From assembly GCA_963832725.1 (NCBI GenBank), contig CAWHVG010000005.1, forward strand, positions 2,170,001-2,234,000: a DNA stretch of 64,000 bases, read 5' to 3'. A program made the translations under genes and the position numbers. The DNA comes from JAEZBP01 sp963832725. Lineage in GTDB: Bacteria > Myxococcota_A > Polyangia > Polyangiales > Sandaracinaceae. The notes beneath the pieces were generated by a model that saw only the letters and a program-made list of their open reading frames with translations, had not been told where the DNA came from and did no database searches. Shown here in pieces: positions 45,448 through 57,517 of the stretch (position 1 is its first letter; each line of letters begins with the position of its first letter).

Positions 45448-46525
45448 TCAGTCGCGGTGCGTGGGCGCGGGCGGCACCACTTCGCCGATCGCGATCGCGC
45501 GCAGCACCGGGAAGCGCCGGCGAACGTAGGGCGTCCGCAGCGCGCGGCGCGCGAGCTGAGACGCCATCCGGTGCAGCAGCTCGGCTGTCGGACGCGACTC
45601 GGCGTCGAGATCGCTTCCTCGGTCGGCGTGGTGCTCCTCGAGCAACGCGAGGAGCGTGTTCCATGCGAGCGCGGCGAGGATGGCGTCACGGTCGGCGTCC
45701 ACCGTGGTCCAGGTCGACGCGCGTTGCAGCACACGCTGGATGTCCTCTCGATCCTCGAGCACGGGCTCGTCACCGACGTGCGACACCCACCCGATGCCCG
45801 CCGCCATGTCGCGCTGCTCCTGCGTGAACGAGGGCATCGCGTCCGGCACCCGCGAGAGAGCCTGCCGGATCGCCGGCAGCGGCACCGCGACGGTCAGCCC
45901 CTCGACGCCTCGATCGACGCGACCTCGCGCGCTCACGATGCCCACCAGCCGCCCCTCTGCGTCGATCACCGGACCGCCCGAGTTGCCCGGGTTCACGGTC
46001 ATCGCGAGGTGCAGCTCTCCGTCGCGGGTCACACGGCTGACCTCGCCGCTCACCGCCGCCGGCGTGTACTCCCTCAGAATCGAGCGGGTAACCGCTGGCG
46101 CTCACGTGCTCGGAGAGCGTCAGCGGGCGGACGTCGCTCGGAATGGTGATCCGCTCCGGCAGCGTGCCGTCCACCACCAGGAACGCCACGTCCTGGTCCG
46201 GGTCGACGTAGACCGGCTGCGCGGCGCGGGGCTCCGAGCTGCCGGGCAACACGACCGCCCACGCCTCGGCACCCGCGATGACGTGCCGTGCGGTCAGCAC
46301 GAGGCTCGGCCCGACCACCACGCCCGAGCCATGGATCGACATCGCCCGCGCGACGACGCGCCGCGCGTGGGTTCGGCGCCCTTCGACCGAGTCCGGATCG
46401 ATGCCGCTCAAGGAGATGATGCGGACCGTGGCCCGGTCAATCGGCCGCAGGTTCACCGCGGACGGCTGCGCGAACGCGTGCCCGGTGAGCGAGAAGAGAA
46501 AGGCGCAGAGCAGGGTGGACCGCAT
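45448..46525 (-). CDS. trypsin-like serine protease, frame break near 46077
   Basis: The secreted protein from ATG 46525 has a signal peptide (LLCAFLFSLTGHAFAQ), catalytic His in SLVLTARHVIAG, Asp in DQDVAFLVV, and, after a one-base disruption near 46077, the Ser motif NPGNSGGPV in the frame ending at 45448. The expected joining text is GYPLD-REYTPAAVSGEV. The C-terminal 120 residues are an unrecognised helical domain. It follows the lipoprotein at 46528 by 2 bases, so both are one operon. Proteolytic activity is predicted only if the break is not real. Confidence 0.75.
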
Positions 46526-46527
46526 GA

Positions 46528-47532
46528 TCAGAGGATCCGGAAGGAGTCGAAGAACGCATCCGCAGCGGCGTCGCCGAGCGCGCCGACGCCGGTGAGCTCG
46601 AGCACGTACACTCGCGACGTGGTCTCGAACGCGCGAGCGCGGCGATCTCCTTCGGGCGTGTAGGCGCGTCCCGGATATCCCGACGCCGAGAGATAGCGCC
46701 CCGGCGCGCCGAGCGAGAGCGCCTCCGCGACGGAGTCGAGCGCACCCTCGGGCACGCGGGAACGGAAAGGGACCACCGTCACCCGGCACACGCCCGACGG
46801 GTGCCGGCTCTCGAACACCCACGTGCTCTCGGTTTCGCCGTCGACGGTGATCTCCGCCGAGCGGCGCGACGCCAGGGGCGGCATGTCCACCGCGAAGTCG
46901 GCGTCGGGCAGATAGATCGGCACCGGCGCGCTCGAATCGCCGTAGGGCAAGAGGGCGTCGTGGCGGTCGAGCGAGATCGACTGCATGAACTGCTCGGCAG
47001 CCCTCAGCCCCATCCGATCGTCGCGCACCGAAGCGACCGCGACGTAGATGCGGTCGCGACCGAAGAACTGACGAAAGGCGAAGAACGTCCCGTCCGACGA
47101 GTGCCCCGTGTCCTCACGCGCGTAGAAGCCCGGGATGCTCACCCGGGTCGCGTGTCGGTCCGGCGTCTCGGTGTGCTCCAGAATTGAGTCGGCCAAGTGT
47201 CGGGCGATCTCCAGCGGATCACCGACGACGCCTCCCTGCCATTGGGTCACGAAGACGGCGAACCTACCGAACGGCGCTTCTGCATGCACCTGCATCGACT
47301 GGTAGCTCGCGCCGTCTTCGGCGTAACCGGTGTTGCTCTCGATGCGCGCAGCGGCCGGCATTCGGCACGCGAACCCGGCGTTCGGCTGCCTGACCGGAAA
47401 CCAGCCGGCGGGTCCCGCCCCGGCGCTCGGGCGGCTCGGCGAGCCCCACCCGCCGCGGTACGGAACCCGGCTCCTGCAGCCGGCGAGCGCGACGGTCACC
47501 ACGACCGCGAGGGCGATGCAGGCCTTCTGCAT
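46528..47532 (-). CDS. hypothetical lipoprotein
   Basis: The 334-residue protein from ATG 47532 has lipobox LAGC at residues 16-19 and two similar halves: each has a beta-strand opening (WFPVRQPNAGFACRMPA; IYLPDADFAVDMPPLASR), then a long strand-helix stretch ending in LADSILEHTETP or VAEALSLGAP-like helices. An internal duplication is likely. Operon with the downstream protease. Function unknown. Confidence 0.65.
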   Translation of the reverse strand: MQKACIALAVVVTVALAGCRSRVPYRGGWGSPSRPSAGAGPAGWFPVRQPNAGFACRMPAAARIESNTGYAEDGASYQSMQVHAEAPFGRFAVFVTQWQGGVVGDPLEIARHLADSILEHTETPDRHATRVSIPGFYAREDTGHSSDGTFFAFRQFFGRDRIYVAVASVRDDRMGLRAAEQFMQSISLDRHDALLPYGDSSAPVPIYLPDADFAVDMPPLASRRSAEITVDGETESTWVFESRHPSGVCRVTVVPFRSRVPEGALDSVAEALSLGAPGRYLSASGYPGRAYTPEGDRRARAFETTSRVYVLELTGVGALGDAAADAFFDSFRIL

Positions 47533-47577
47533 CGGCGGAGTGTCGCTTCCAGGGCCATTCGACACAAGAGCTGTTGT

Positions 47578-48009
47578 ATGCTCGCGCCCGTGCGCCGCTT
47601 GGTGATCGTTCCCTTGCTCCTCAGCGCGCTGGTCGGCTGTCGAGCCCGGCCGCCCGTGCACATGGTGGTGGGCCCCTTTCACGACATGCCCTCGGCCGCG
47701 CTCTGGGAGCGCACGCTCGCGACGTTGCGTGGCGCCGGTTACACGCCCGATCGTGCGGATCCCGCATTCGGTCAGATCACCGTGCCCTCGCACGCGTTCG
47801 GCGACCGGCAGTCGTTCCTGATCCGGCTCTATCGCGAGGGCTGGGTGCAGGTGGGCCTCGCCTCGCAGGAGACCGCTCAATACTGGAAGCCCCGCATCCC
47901 GCCGGAGCTCACGCGCGAGCAAGTCGAGCTGACCATCCGCTTGCGCGAAGGACTCGAGGCGCCCGCGAGCACGAGCGGCGGCGAGGAAGAAGAGGAGCCG
48001 AGCTCGTGA
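47578..48009 (+). CDS. small hypothetical lipoprotein
   Basis: The 143-residue product from ATG 47578 has lipobox LVGC (LLLSALVGCRARP), a compact alpha/beta domain (MPSAALWERTLATLRGAGYT, FLIRLYREGWVQVGLAS) and an acidic tail. Divergent from the 46528-47532 gene with only 45 bp between starts. Its stop overlaps the next GTG (GTGA), giving coupled translation. Confidence 0.6.
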   Translation: MLAPVRRLVIVPLLLSALVGCRARPPVHMVVGPFHDMPSAALWERTLATLRGAGYTPDRADPAFGQITVPSHAFGDRQSFLIRLYREGWVQVGLASQETAQYWKPRIPPELTREQVELTIRLREGLEAPASTSGGEEEEEPSS

Positions 48010-48932
48010 GGGCCGTGATCATCCTGACGACCCTGCTGGTGCTCGCTCCGCGGACGGTCTGCGCCCAGAACTGCGCGAACGGTCGGGAGCCGACGGCCGA
48101 GGGATACTGCTGCTGGCCAGGACAGCACTGGGACGACGGGCACCAGCGCTGCGACGGACCGCCGTCGTGCCCGGAGCCGCTGCGCGCGGCGGGGAACGAG
48201 TGTGTGAGCGCGGGTCAGACGGCACAGGCGACGCCCGCCCAACCCGATTGGGTCTTCTCGGAAGGCAACGTGGACTACGGCTCCGGCGCACAGACGAGGC
48301 CGCCCGCGACCCCGCCCAATCAGCCCGCTCCGGCCGCGACCGGCACCCAGACCTCGCCGGGCCCTGCTCCGCCACCGCAGCAGCAGGTCGCGGGCGAGGT
48401 CGGCTCGCAGTGGCCGAGCGCGGGGAGCACGCCGCCGGCCGGCGTTCGGAACCCGCGCATCGAGCACCGCACCGACGAGACGCTGCAGATCCTGGGCGCC
48501 ACGCTCTTCGGGGCCGGCTACGCGGCGGCGCTCGTGACCGGGCCGCTCGAGCTCGCCTCCGGGAGCTACGACCCCGGGCCCACGGGGTATATGACCGCCA
48601 ACTCCACCTGCCCAGACGCCGTAGGTGGGAGCTTCTTCGCACCACTGATCGGCGGGTTCATGGCGTGGGGATTCCAGCAGAACTGCAACGTCCCCCTCTA
48701 TGCCAACGTCGGCGGAGTCGCCTTTCTCTACGGATCGAGGGCTTCCTCCGTGCGGGACCACAACGCCGCGGCGTTCGCAGGCGCCATCGAGTCGGGCGTT
48801 CAGCTGATCGGCCTCGCGCTCTTCCTGATCGGCACCCTGCGCACGGTCGAGGTCACCGTGTGGGACGACGAGCAATCGAGTGTGAGCGTCGGACCAACCT
48901 TCGGCGGCATGCAGACGACGGTCCGCTTCTGA
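48006..48932 (+). CDS. hypothetical secreted/membrane protein
   Basis: The 308-residue protein from GTG 48006 has a signal peptide (ILTTLLVLAPRTVCAQ), a Cys-rich segment (NCANGREPTAEGYCCWPGQH), a Pro/Gln-rich linker and a C-terminal half with several hydrophobic helices (LGATLFGAGYAAALVTGP, FFAPLIGGFMAWGF). Partner of the preceding lipoprotein by overlap. No family. Confidence 0.6.
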   Translation: MRAVIILTTLLVLAPRTVCAQNCANGREPTAEGYCCWPGQHWDDGHQRCDGPPSCPEPLRAAGNECVSAGQTAQATPAQPDWVFSEGNVDYGSGAQTRPPATPPNQPAPAATGTQTSPGPAPPPQQQVAGEVGSQWPSAGSTPPAGVRNPRIEHRTDETLQILGATLFGAGYAAALVTGPLELASGSYDPGPTGYMTANSTCPDAVGGSFFAPLIGGFMAWGFQQNCNVPLYANVGGVAFLYGSRASSVRDHNAAAFAGAIESGVQLIGLALFLIGTLRTVEVTVWDDEQSSVSVGPTFGGMQTTVRF

Positions 48933-48936
48933 TCCT

Positions 48937-49371
48937 TCAGGGGCAGAAGGTCGGCGGCGCGCACACCGTCGTGTTGCCGGAAGGCACGCAGCAGAACTCG
49001 TTGCTGCAGCCGTACGAGTCGGTGCAGCCCACTCTCGCGCAGCGCGTTCCCCAGCCGTCGAACTGGACACAGTCGAGCCCGCCGCAGCACACCGGATAGT
49101 GCGCGCCGCACGGCGCGCCCGAGGCTCGGCACATCCCGCCTCCCGACGGCACACAGACGTGCTGCGTAGCGTCGCAGGTGTAGTTCGTCGTACACGATGT
49201 CTGACACGACTCCGTGCAGATCCCGTTGCCGGGCTCGAGGATCAGACAAGGTCCCGACTCGCAGTCCGCGCTGGTGTTGCAGGGGCTCTCGAACTGCCCG
49301 AGCCAGACCATCTCGGGGGCGTTGGTGCAACCGAGCGCGAGGAACGCGAGTGCGAGATACCAGCATCGCAT
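48937..49371 (-). CDS. Cys-rich lipoprotein
   Basis: The 144-residue protein from ATG 49371 has lipobox LALGC and about 20 cysteines in knot-like spacing (CNTSADCESGPC, CTESCQTSCTTNYTC, CVPSGGGMCRASGAPC). Dickkopf-like colipase motifs are possible. Ends 4 bp from the convergent gene at 48932. Confidence 0.7.
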   Translation of the reverse strand: MRCWYLALAFLALGCTNAPEMVWLGQFESPCNTSADCESGPCLILEPGNGICTESCQTSCTTNYTCDATQHVCVPSGGGMCRASGAPCGAHYPVCCGGLDCVQFDGWGTRCARVGCTDSYGCSNEFCCVPSGNTTVCAPPTFCP

Positions 49372-49441
49372 GGGCGCATCTTGCCGCATTCGGCGCCTCC
49401 TGTCGTCACCCAAGGAGGGTTCGAGCGAAGCCCCCTCCAGC

Positions 49442-51147
49442 TCAGCCGCGCAGGCTGGCGATCAATGCGTTCAAGCGCTCGCGAGTCGGGTCGATCACGG
49501 CCGGATCCTGCGACTCCAGCGCGGCGCGGAAGGCGGCGAGGAGCTGCCCGAGCAGCTCGCGCTCGAGGCCGGAGGTCTCGGCGAAGAGCGCGTCGGCCCG
49601 CGCGAGCGCCGTGCGGTTGGGCAGGCTGTCCCGCGGGTGGAACTTGATGCGCTTCATCGACGCACGCGCTCGCTCCAGCTCCTTCTTGGAGAGCTTGCCG
49701 GGCCGGCTCTCGATGAGCAGGTGCTCGACGCGCTCGGTCTCCATCACCCGTGCTTCGACCTCGAGGATCCCGTTGAGGTCGTAGGTGAAACGGACGTCCA
49801 CCCAGGTCTCGCCGGCAGGGGCGCGGGGGAGCTCCCGCAGCGAGAGCTCGCCGAGCTTGTGGTTGTCACGACAGAGCGAGTGCTCGCCCTGGAAGACCTC
49901 GACCAAGAGCTGCGTCTGCCCGTCCTCGAGCGTGAAGAAGCGCTCCACCCGGCTGGCCGGGATCACCGTGCCCCGCTCCAGAATCGGCGAGAAGAGCCCG
50001 GAGACGACCCGCGTGCCCATCTTGGTGCCGCTCGCGATGCCCATCGTGAAGGGCGCGACGTCGGTGACCACCAGGTCCTCGACCGCCTCTTCGCCGGCCT
50101 TGAGCGCCGCCTGGATGGCCGCGCCCTTCGCGACGGCCTCGTCCGGGTGCAGCTCATCGTGCGGCCGCTTGCCGAAGAGGTCCGCGGCGAGCGTGATGAC
50201 ACAGGGCATCCGCGAAGCGCCGCCGACCATCAGCACTTCGTCGATCTCCTCCGGCTTCAGCCGTGCGTCGCGGAGCGCGCGCAGGATGGGGAAGCGCAGG
50301 CGCTCGAGCAGTGGACGCCACGCGCGCTGGGCGTCTTCGCGAGAGAGGGTGAGCGCCACATCCCGGCCGCGGAGCGAAGGAAGCACGACCTCCGTCTCCT
50401 CGACCGTGGTGAGGCGCCGCTTCGCGCCGTCGGCCGCCTCGCGAATCCGCGCGCGGGCGACGGGCTCGTCCACGTCCACGCCCTGAGCGCGAATGCGCTC
50501 GACGAGCAGCTCCGCCAGCGCGTCGGTGAAGTCCTCGCCGCCGAGGCGCGCGTCTCCGGCGGACGCGCGGATCTCGATCACGCCCTCCATGATCTCGAGC
50601 AGGGTCACGTCGAAGGTGCCGCCTCCGAGATCGATGACCACCGCCGTCATCTCCCTCTCGAGGTGGTGCAAGCCGTAGGCGAGGGCCGCCGCGGTCGGCT
50701 CGTTGACGATGCGCTCGACCTTCAGCCCGGCGATGGCGCCCGCGTCCCGCGTCGCCTGCCGCTGCGCGTCGCCGAAGTACGCGGGCACGGTGATGACCGC
50801 CTCTTCGATCTTCTGGCCGAGCGCCTGCTCGGCGTCCTCCACGAGCGAGCGGAGCACCATCGCCGACAGATCGACCGGCCGCAGCTCGCGCCCCCCGAGC
50901 GAGTAGGTGCGGTCCGTGCCCATGTCGCGCTTGAACCCGAGCGCGGTGTCTTCGGGATGGGTGGCCGCGCGCGCCCGGGCCGGCGCGCCGACGAGCAGAT
51001 GCCGTTCTCGTCCACGCCGACCGCGCTCGGCGTCAGCCGCTCGCCGAGCGCGTTGGGGAGGAGGATCGGCTGCCCGGCCTGGAGCACGCCGACCAGCGAG
51101 TAGGTCGTTCCGAGGTCGATTCCGATGATGGGCGAAGAGCGCGTCAT
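49442..51147 (-). CDS. Hsp70 / HscC-like chaperone, frame break near 51001
   Basis: From ATG 51147 (TRSSPIIGIDLGTTYSLVG) a full Hsp70 can be read if one base is restored near 51001, which yields LLVGAPARARAATHPEDTAL. Later motifs are intact: EEAVITVPAYFGDAQRQATR, VERIVNEPTAAALAYGL, VVIDLGGGTFDVTLLE and VLMVGGASRMP. The length (about 568) and the absence of a long lid fit the HscC group. The upstream J-like gene has no stop in this frame. The natural overlap could be ATGA at 51147. Confidence 0.85.
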
Positions 51148-53051
51148 GGCGGGGCCGAGAATGGGCAGGAGGTCTGCGAGCGAGAGAGTAGATTCGCGCA
51201 GCTCGCGCGCGGCAGTGGAAGCACCCGGGCGGCCGTCGGTCTCGAGCGACGAGAGCGCATCACGAACGGCGGGCTCCGCTTGCTGCGCTGCGGCACAGTC
51301 GCCGCGGGAGAGGGCCACACGCAGCGACCAAAGGGACGCGCAGCGGGTCGGGGCCAACCGGCACGCGTCGGCCAGGGTGACGTCGCCCTCGACCGGGGGC
51401 CCGCTGGTCGGCGGCGGCGTCCAGTCCCTCGTGGACGACGGGCGGTCGCACTGACTGGCCATGCGCAGCAACGAGATGAGGACGAAGAGGCCCATCACAA
51501 TCAGCCGCCCGCTCACGGAATTCGCGGGCGCGGATTTGCGGGGCGCGGGAGCTGGCTTCGGAGTCCGCTGGGGCACCGCGAGCACATCGCCGAAGACGGC
51601 GAAGAGGCTCGGCGCGCGAGCCTTCAGCGCGTTCCGCGTGCGCTCCGCTTCCAGCAGGTCTCCCCGCGACCACTCCTGCACATCGCGCCGGACGCCGTCG
51701 ACCGCCCCGGCGCGAAGCCCGCGGAGGACCAGCTCCCACATCGGGCGAGGCAGCTCGTTCCACACCTCGAAGAGCTCGGCGAGAAAGAGCATCGTGAGCG
51801 AGTCCGCCTGCGCCATCCGCGTCGCCAGCCCTTGCTGCCGGAGGACGAGTTGGTAGCGCTCGAAGAGCGCCTCGGCGCCGTCTCCCTCGTCCGCCTCACA
51901 GAGCGCGAGGATCGGCTCGAGCACGTCTCGCGGGAAGACGTGGCCGCCCTCCTCCAGGCGCCCGATGGCTTCGGACACCATGGTGGTCGCCTCGTCGATC
52001 TGGCCCCGATCGATCAGCACCAGGACCGCCGCGCTCGGCTGGCGGGCGCGGAGCGCGTCGATCGCGTCGTCATCCACCAGCGAAGGAGCTCGGCGAGCGA
52101 GCTGCGCGAAGAAGAAGGGGCGCGCCGACGACTCGGCGCCTCGCGCGATCCGTGCCGCCTCCTCGAACCGCTCGGCGTCCATCAGCTCGAAGAAGAGCCA
52201 CTGGCGGATCCCACCGTCCGTGTCCTCGTCGAGCGCATCGAAGAGGGCCTGGATCCGCCTCTCGCGGGGCGCGTCGTGCAGCTCGTGCCGCAGCCGAGCG
52301 GCGGGAGGAGGGTTTCGCGCGCGCTCGACCTCCTCCGCGAGTGCCTGCCGCTCCTCCGGCGGCGCGCCCGCAATCAGCCGCTCGGCCTCGTCGAAGCGCC
52401 CGAGCGCGAGTAGCTCGTCGAAGAACCACTCCCGGAGCGCCAGATCGTCCGGATCCTTTTCCAGCGCTTCCCGAAGCGGCCCCAGACGCTCCACGCCCTC
52501 GAGAACCTCGAGCCACTGCTCCAGATCAGGAAGGTTCGCTGCCGCTCCGCCTCGCGCTCGGGGTCGGGCGGCTCGGGCGCCGGCACATCGACCAGCGCTC
52601 GGGGCGCTCCGTCCCCGGAATGCTCGAACGCCGGTGCCGGCTCACCCTCCGGCTCGTCGCCCAGAGAGCCAGGCTCGGGCGCCGTCGGCGCGAAAGCCAC
52701 CGGCTGGGCATCGCGCAGCTCGACGTCGGCAGGCGACGCCGGTGTGGGCCCGCCCGCAGCGTCCGGCTCGGGCACGATTGGCGCGGCGGCGGACGGCTTG
52801 GACGCCTCGTCCCCGGCGGGCTGCGCGTGCACGTCTCGTGCAACCGATGACGGCACCGCCTCGCTCGGCGCCACCGTCACGGCGAAGGACCGGCACAGCT
52901 GGTAGGCCTCGCGAACGCGCTGGAACCCCTCGGGGTCGCGCTCCGGCTTGTGCCGTTTGACGGCCCGCAGATACGCCCGTTTGATGCTCTTGGCGTCGGT
53001 GCCGGCGTCGACACCGAGGAGCTCTCTCGCTTCAGGCAGATCCACGACCAA
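51144..53051 (-). CDS. J-like domain, TPR-like and membrane-segment protein, frame break near 52530
   Basis: The N-terminus (start TTG 53051 or GTG 53045) has a J-domain-like helix pair, ARELLGVDAGTDAKSIKRAYLRAVKRHKPERDPEGF, split here as ARELLGVDAGTDAKSIKR and AYLRAVKRHKPERDPEGF. The catalytic HPD triad is HKP. A Pro/Glu-rich linker follows. After a one-base break near 52530 come helical TPR-like repeats (LRREALEKDPDDLALREW-like, LGRFDEAERLIAG) and a hydrophobic helix (LIVMGLFVLISLL). No stop separates it from the downstream Hsp70 in the literal frame. It is surely the dedicated co-chaperone of that Hsp70. Confidence 0.65.
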
Positions 53052-53595
53052 TGCTCGTCATACGCGCTCGCCGACCTGCACACCAGCAAATCTCACCGTC
53101 CCGAAGGCAGCGCGAGCGACGAGGACTCGACGTCGGGCCGGAACGGACGAGTGCGCGGGATCTCCCAGGTCCATGCGGTAGCTGACCGCGTGGCTCGAGA
53201 TTGGTGAGCGCTCGAGGTCGACGGGATTGAGCGGCCGCGGATGCCGACAGGCTCTCGCGGAAGGAGTCGGCGGGTCCCGCGGTAACCTCGACGGAGCCGG
53301 TGTCGTTCCGTGCCGGCGGGCCACGCTCGAGGTGCGGCTCGACGACCCCGATCCCTCCTCGTTGGGCAGCGCGTGCTTCGCTGATGACCGCGGGGAGGTG
53401 ACGCTCGAGCGCTGAGCGCAGCCGACCTGGAGGCGTTGAAGGCGGCGCTCCCCGAGGGCTGTCTGCGCTGAGGACGTCGGGACGCATACCCGGCCGCTCG
53501 GCAATTGGCGCGCTCCGGTCCTCTCGACGATACTCCCCGCCCGCCATCTCCCTCGAGCCACGACGGCTCGCCACGTTGGGAAGGCGCGAACGAAC
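53052..53595. other. divergent intergenic region with a small broken ORF
   Basis: Between the J-like gene and the next Hsp70 there is no intact gene. A plus-strand frame 53227-53415 (LDDPDPSSLGSACFADDRGE) continues after a one-base shift as LSAADLEALKAALPEGC, ending at 53473. It may be a small decayed or mis-sequenced gene. Nothing else was recognised; promoters for both chaperone genes must lie here. Confidence 0.35.
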
Positions 53596-56397
<2,802 letters not shown>

Positions 56398-56557
56398 CCG
56401 CCGCCGCGGCGACCGAGCCGGACTGGGCGCAGCCTCTCGCTGGCGATCAGGAGCGCCCGCGCGGCCGGCGTCGCCACGGCAACCGAGGCTCCGAGGACGC
56501 AAACCCGCCCTGACGAGACCAGAGCGCTGGCGGCCGCGATCCGGGGAGAGCCCAGGC

Positions 56558-57298
56558 TCAGGGCGCCGGCGGACCGGGGACCGGGAAGACGTGGTAGACG
56601 CACGCCTGGTGGCCGAGCGGACCGACTCCGGTCGGAGGCTGCACGTAGATCAGCTCGTCGTCGATCTGCCGCAGGTACGCGTAGGGCGGGCTCGGCTCCG
56701 CGTCGTCCCAGAACGCCGGGACGCGACCCGGGCCGAAGAGGAGACTGTCACCGTCGCTGCGCGCCAGATCCGAGGTCGGCGTGCTGTGCCGCGCCGCGAG
56801 GCGGATCCAGCTCGGCCAGTCGGTCGGCATCGAGGGGTTGTCAAAGCTCGCCGCGTCGATCCCGGGGGCGCTCTCGCCGGCTCGCAGCGCACGCATCGTC
56901 TGCGCCGCGGCCGCCTCGAGCGCGGGGTCGGGCCGCATGCTCAACATGCTGTCCACGACGATCCCGGATGGGCGGTGCGCCGCGTCCACCCGCTCCGACG
57001 GCGCGGATCCGGGGCGGAGCTGGATCAGCTCGAAGACGACCGCGCTCGGCCCTTCGTCGGAGCAATCGTGACGCCCCAGGTAGACGCGCGGGGCCGCACT
57101 CGGGAAGTCGGTCACCGTGCCGGCCCGCTCGAAGCGGTTCACGGCCGCACACGCGCGCTCTTCCGCCGGTCGGCTCGGCTGCTCGCAGTGAAACGCCGCG
57201 CGCACCGCCGCCAGCTCCGGCCGGTCCGAGTAGTCGTCGTGACCTCCGCAGCCCGCGCACGCGAGCACGAGCAGCATGCCGAACGTCCGTGCGTTCAT
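56558..57298 (-). CDS. hypothetical lipoprotein
   Basis: The 246-residue protein from ATG 57298 has lipobox (LACAGC) near residue 15, an extracytoplasmic domain with four conserved Cys, and DWPSWIRLAARHSTPTS and SDGDSLLFGPGRVPAFWDDA segments. No family recognised. It stands alone next to recC. Confidence 0.6.
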   Translation of the reverse strand: MNARTFGMLLVLACAGCGGHDDYSDRPELAAVRAAFHCEQPSRPAEERACAAVNRFERAGTVTDFPSAAPRVYLGRHDCSDEGPSAVVFELIQLRPGSAPSERVDAAHRPSGIVVDSMLSMRPDPALEAAAAQTMRALRAGESAPGIDAASFDNPSMPTDWPSWIRLAARHSTPTSDLARSDGDSLLFGPGRVPAFWDDAEPSPPYAYLRQIDDELIYVQPPTGVGPLGHQACVYHVFPVPGPPAP

Positions 57299-57517
57299 GG
57301 CGCGACCGTACCAGAACCAGCGTTGGCAACGCCGCTTGCGACACCGCCTCTTCGGTCTCGAGCCGAGCAACCGCCGACGCCGGTCGACCTCACGCCACGT
57401 CGAAGTTCCAGCGCGCGGGAAGCTCCGCCCTGCACACGTCGCACGCGAAGCAGTCGCCTGCGTTCGAGCGCGAGCCTCGTCCGGACGAGCCGGCGACACG
57501 CGGGTCGGTCCGTCCGC

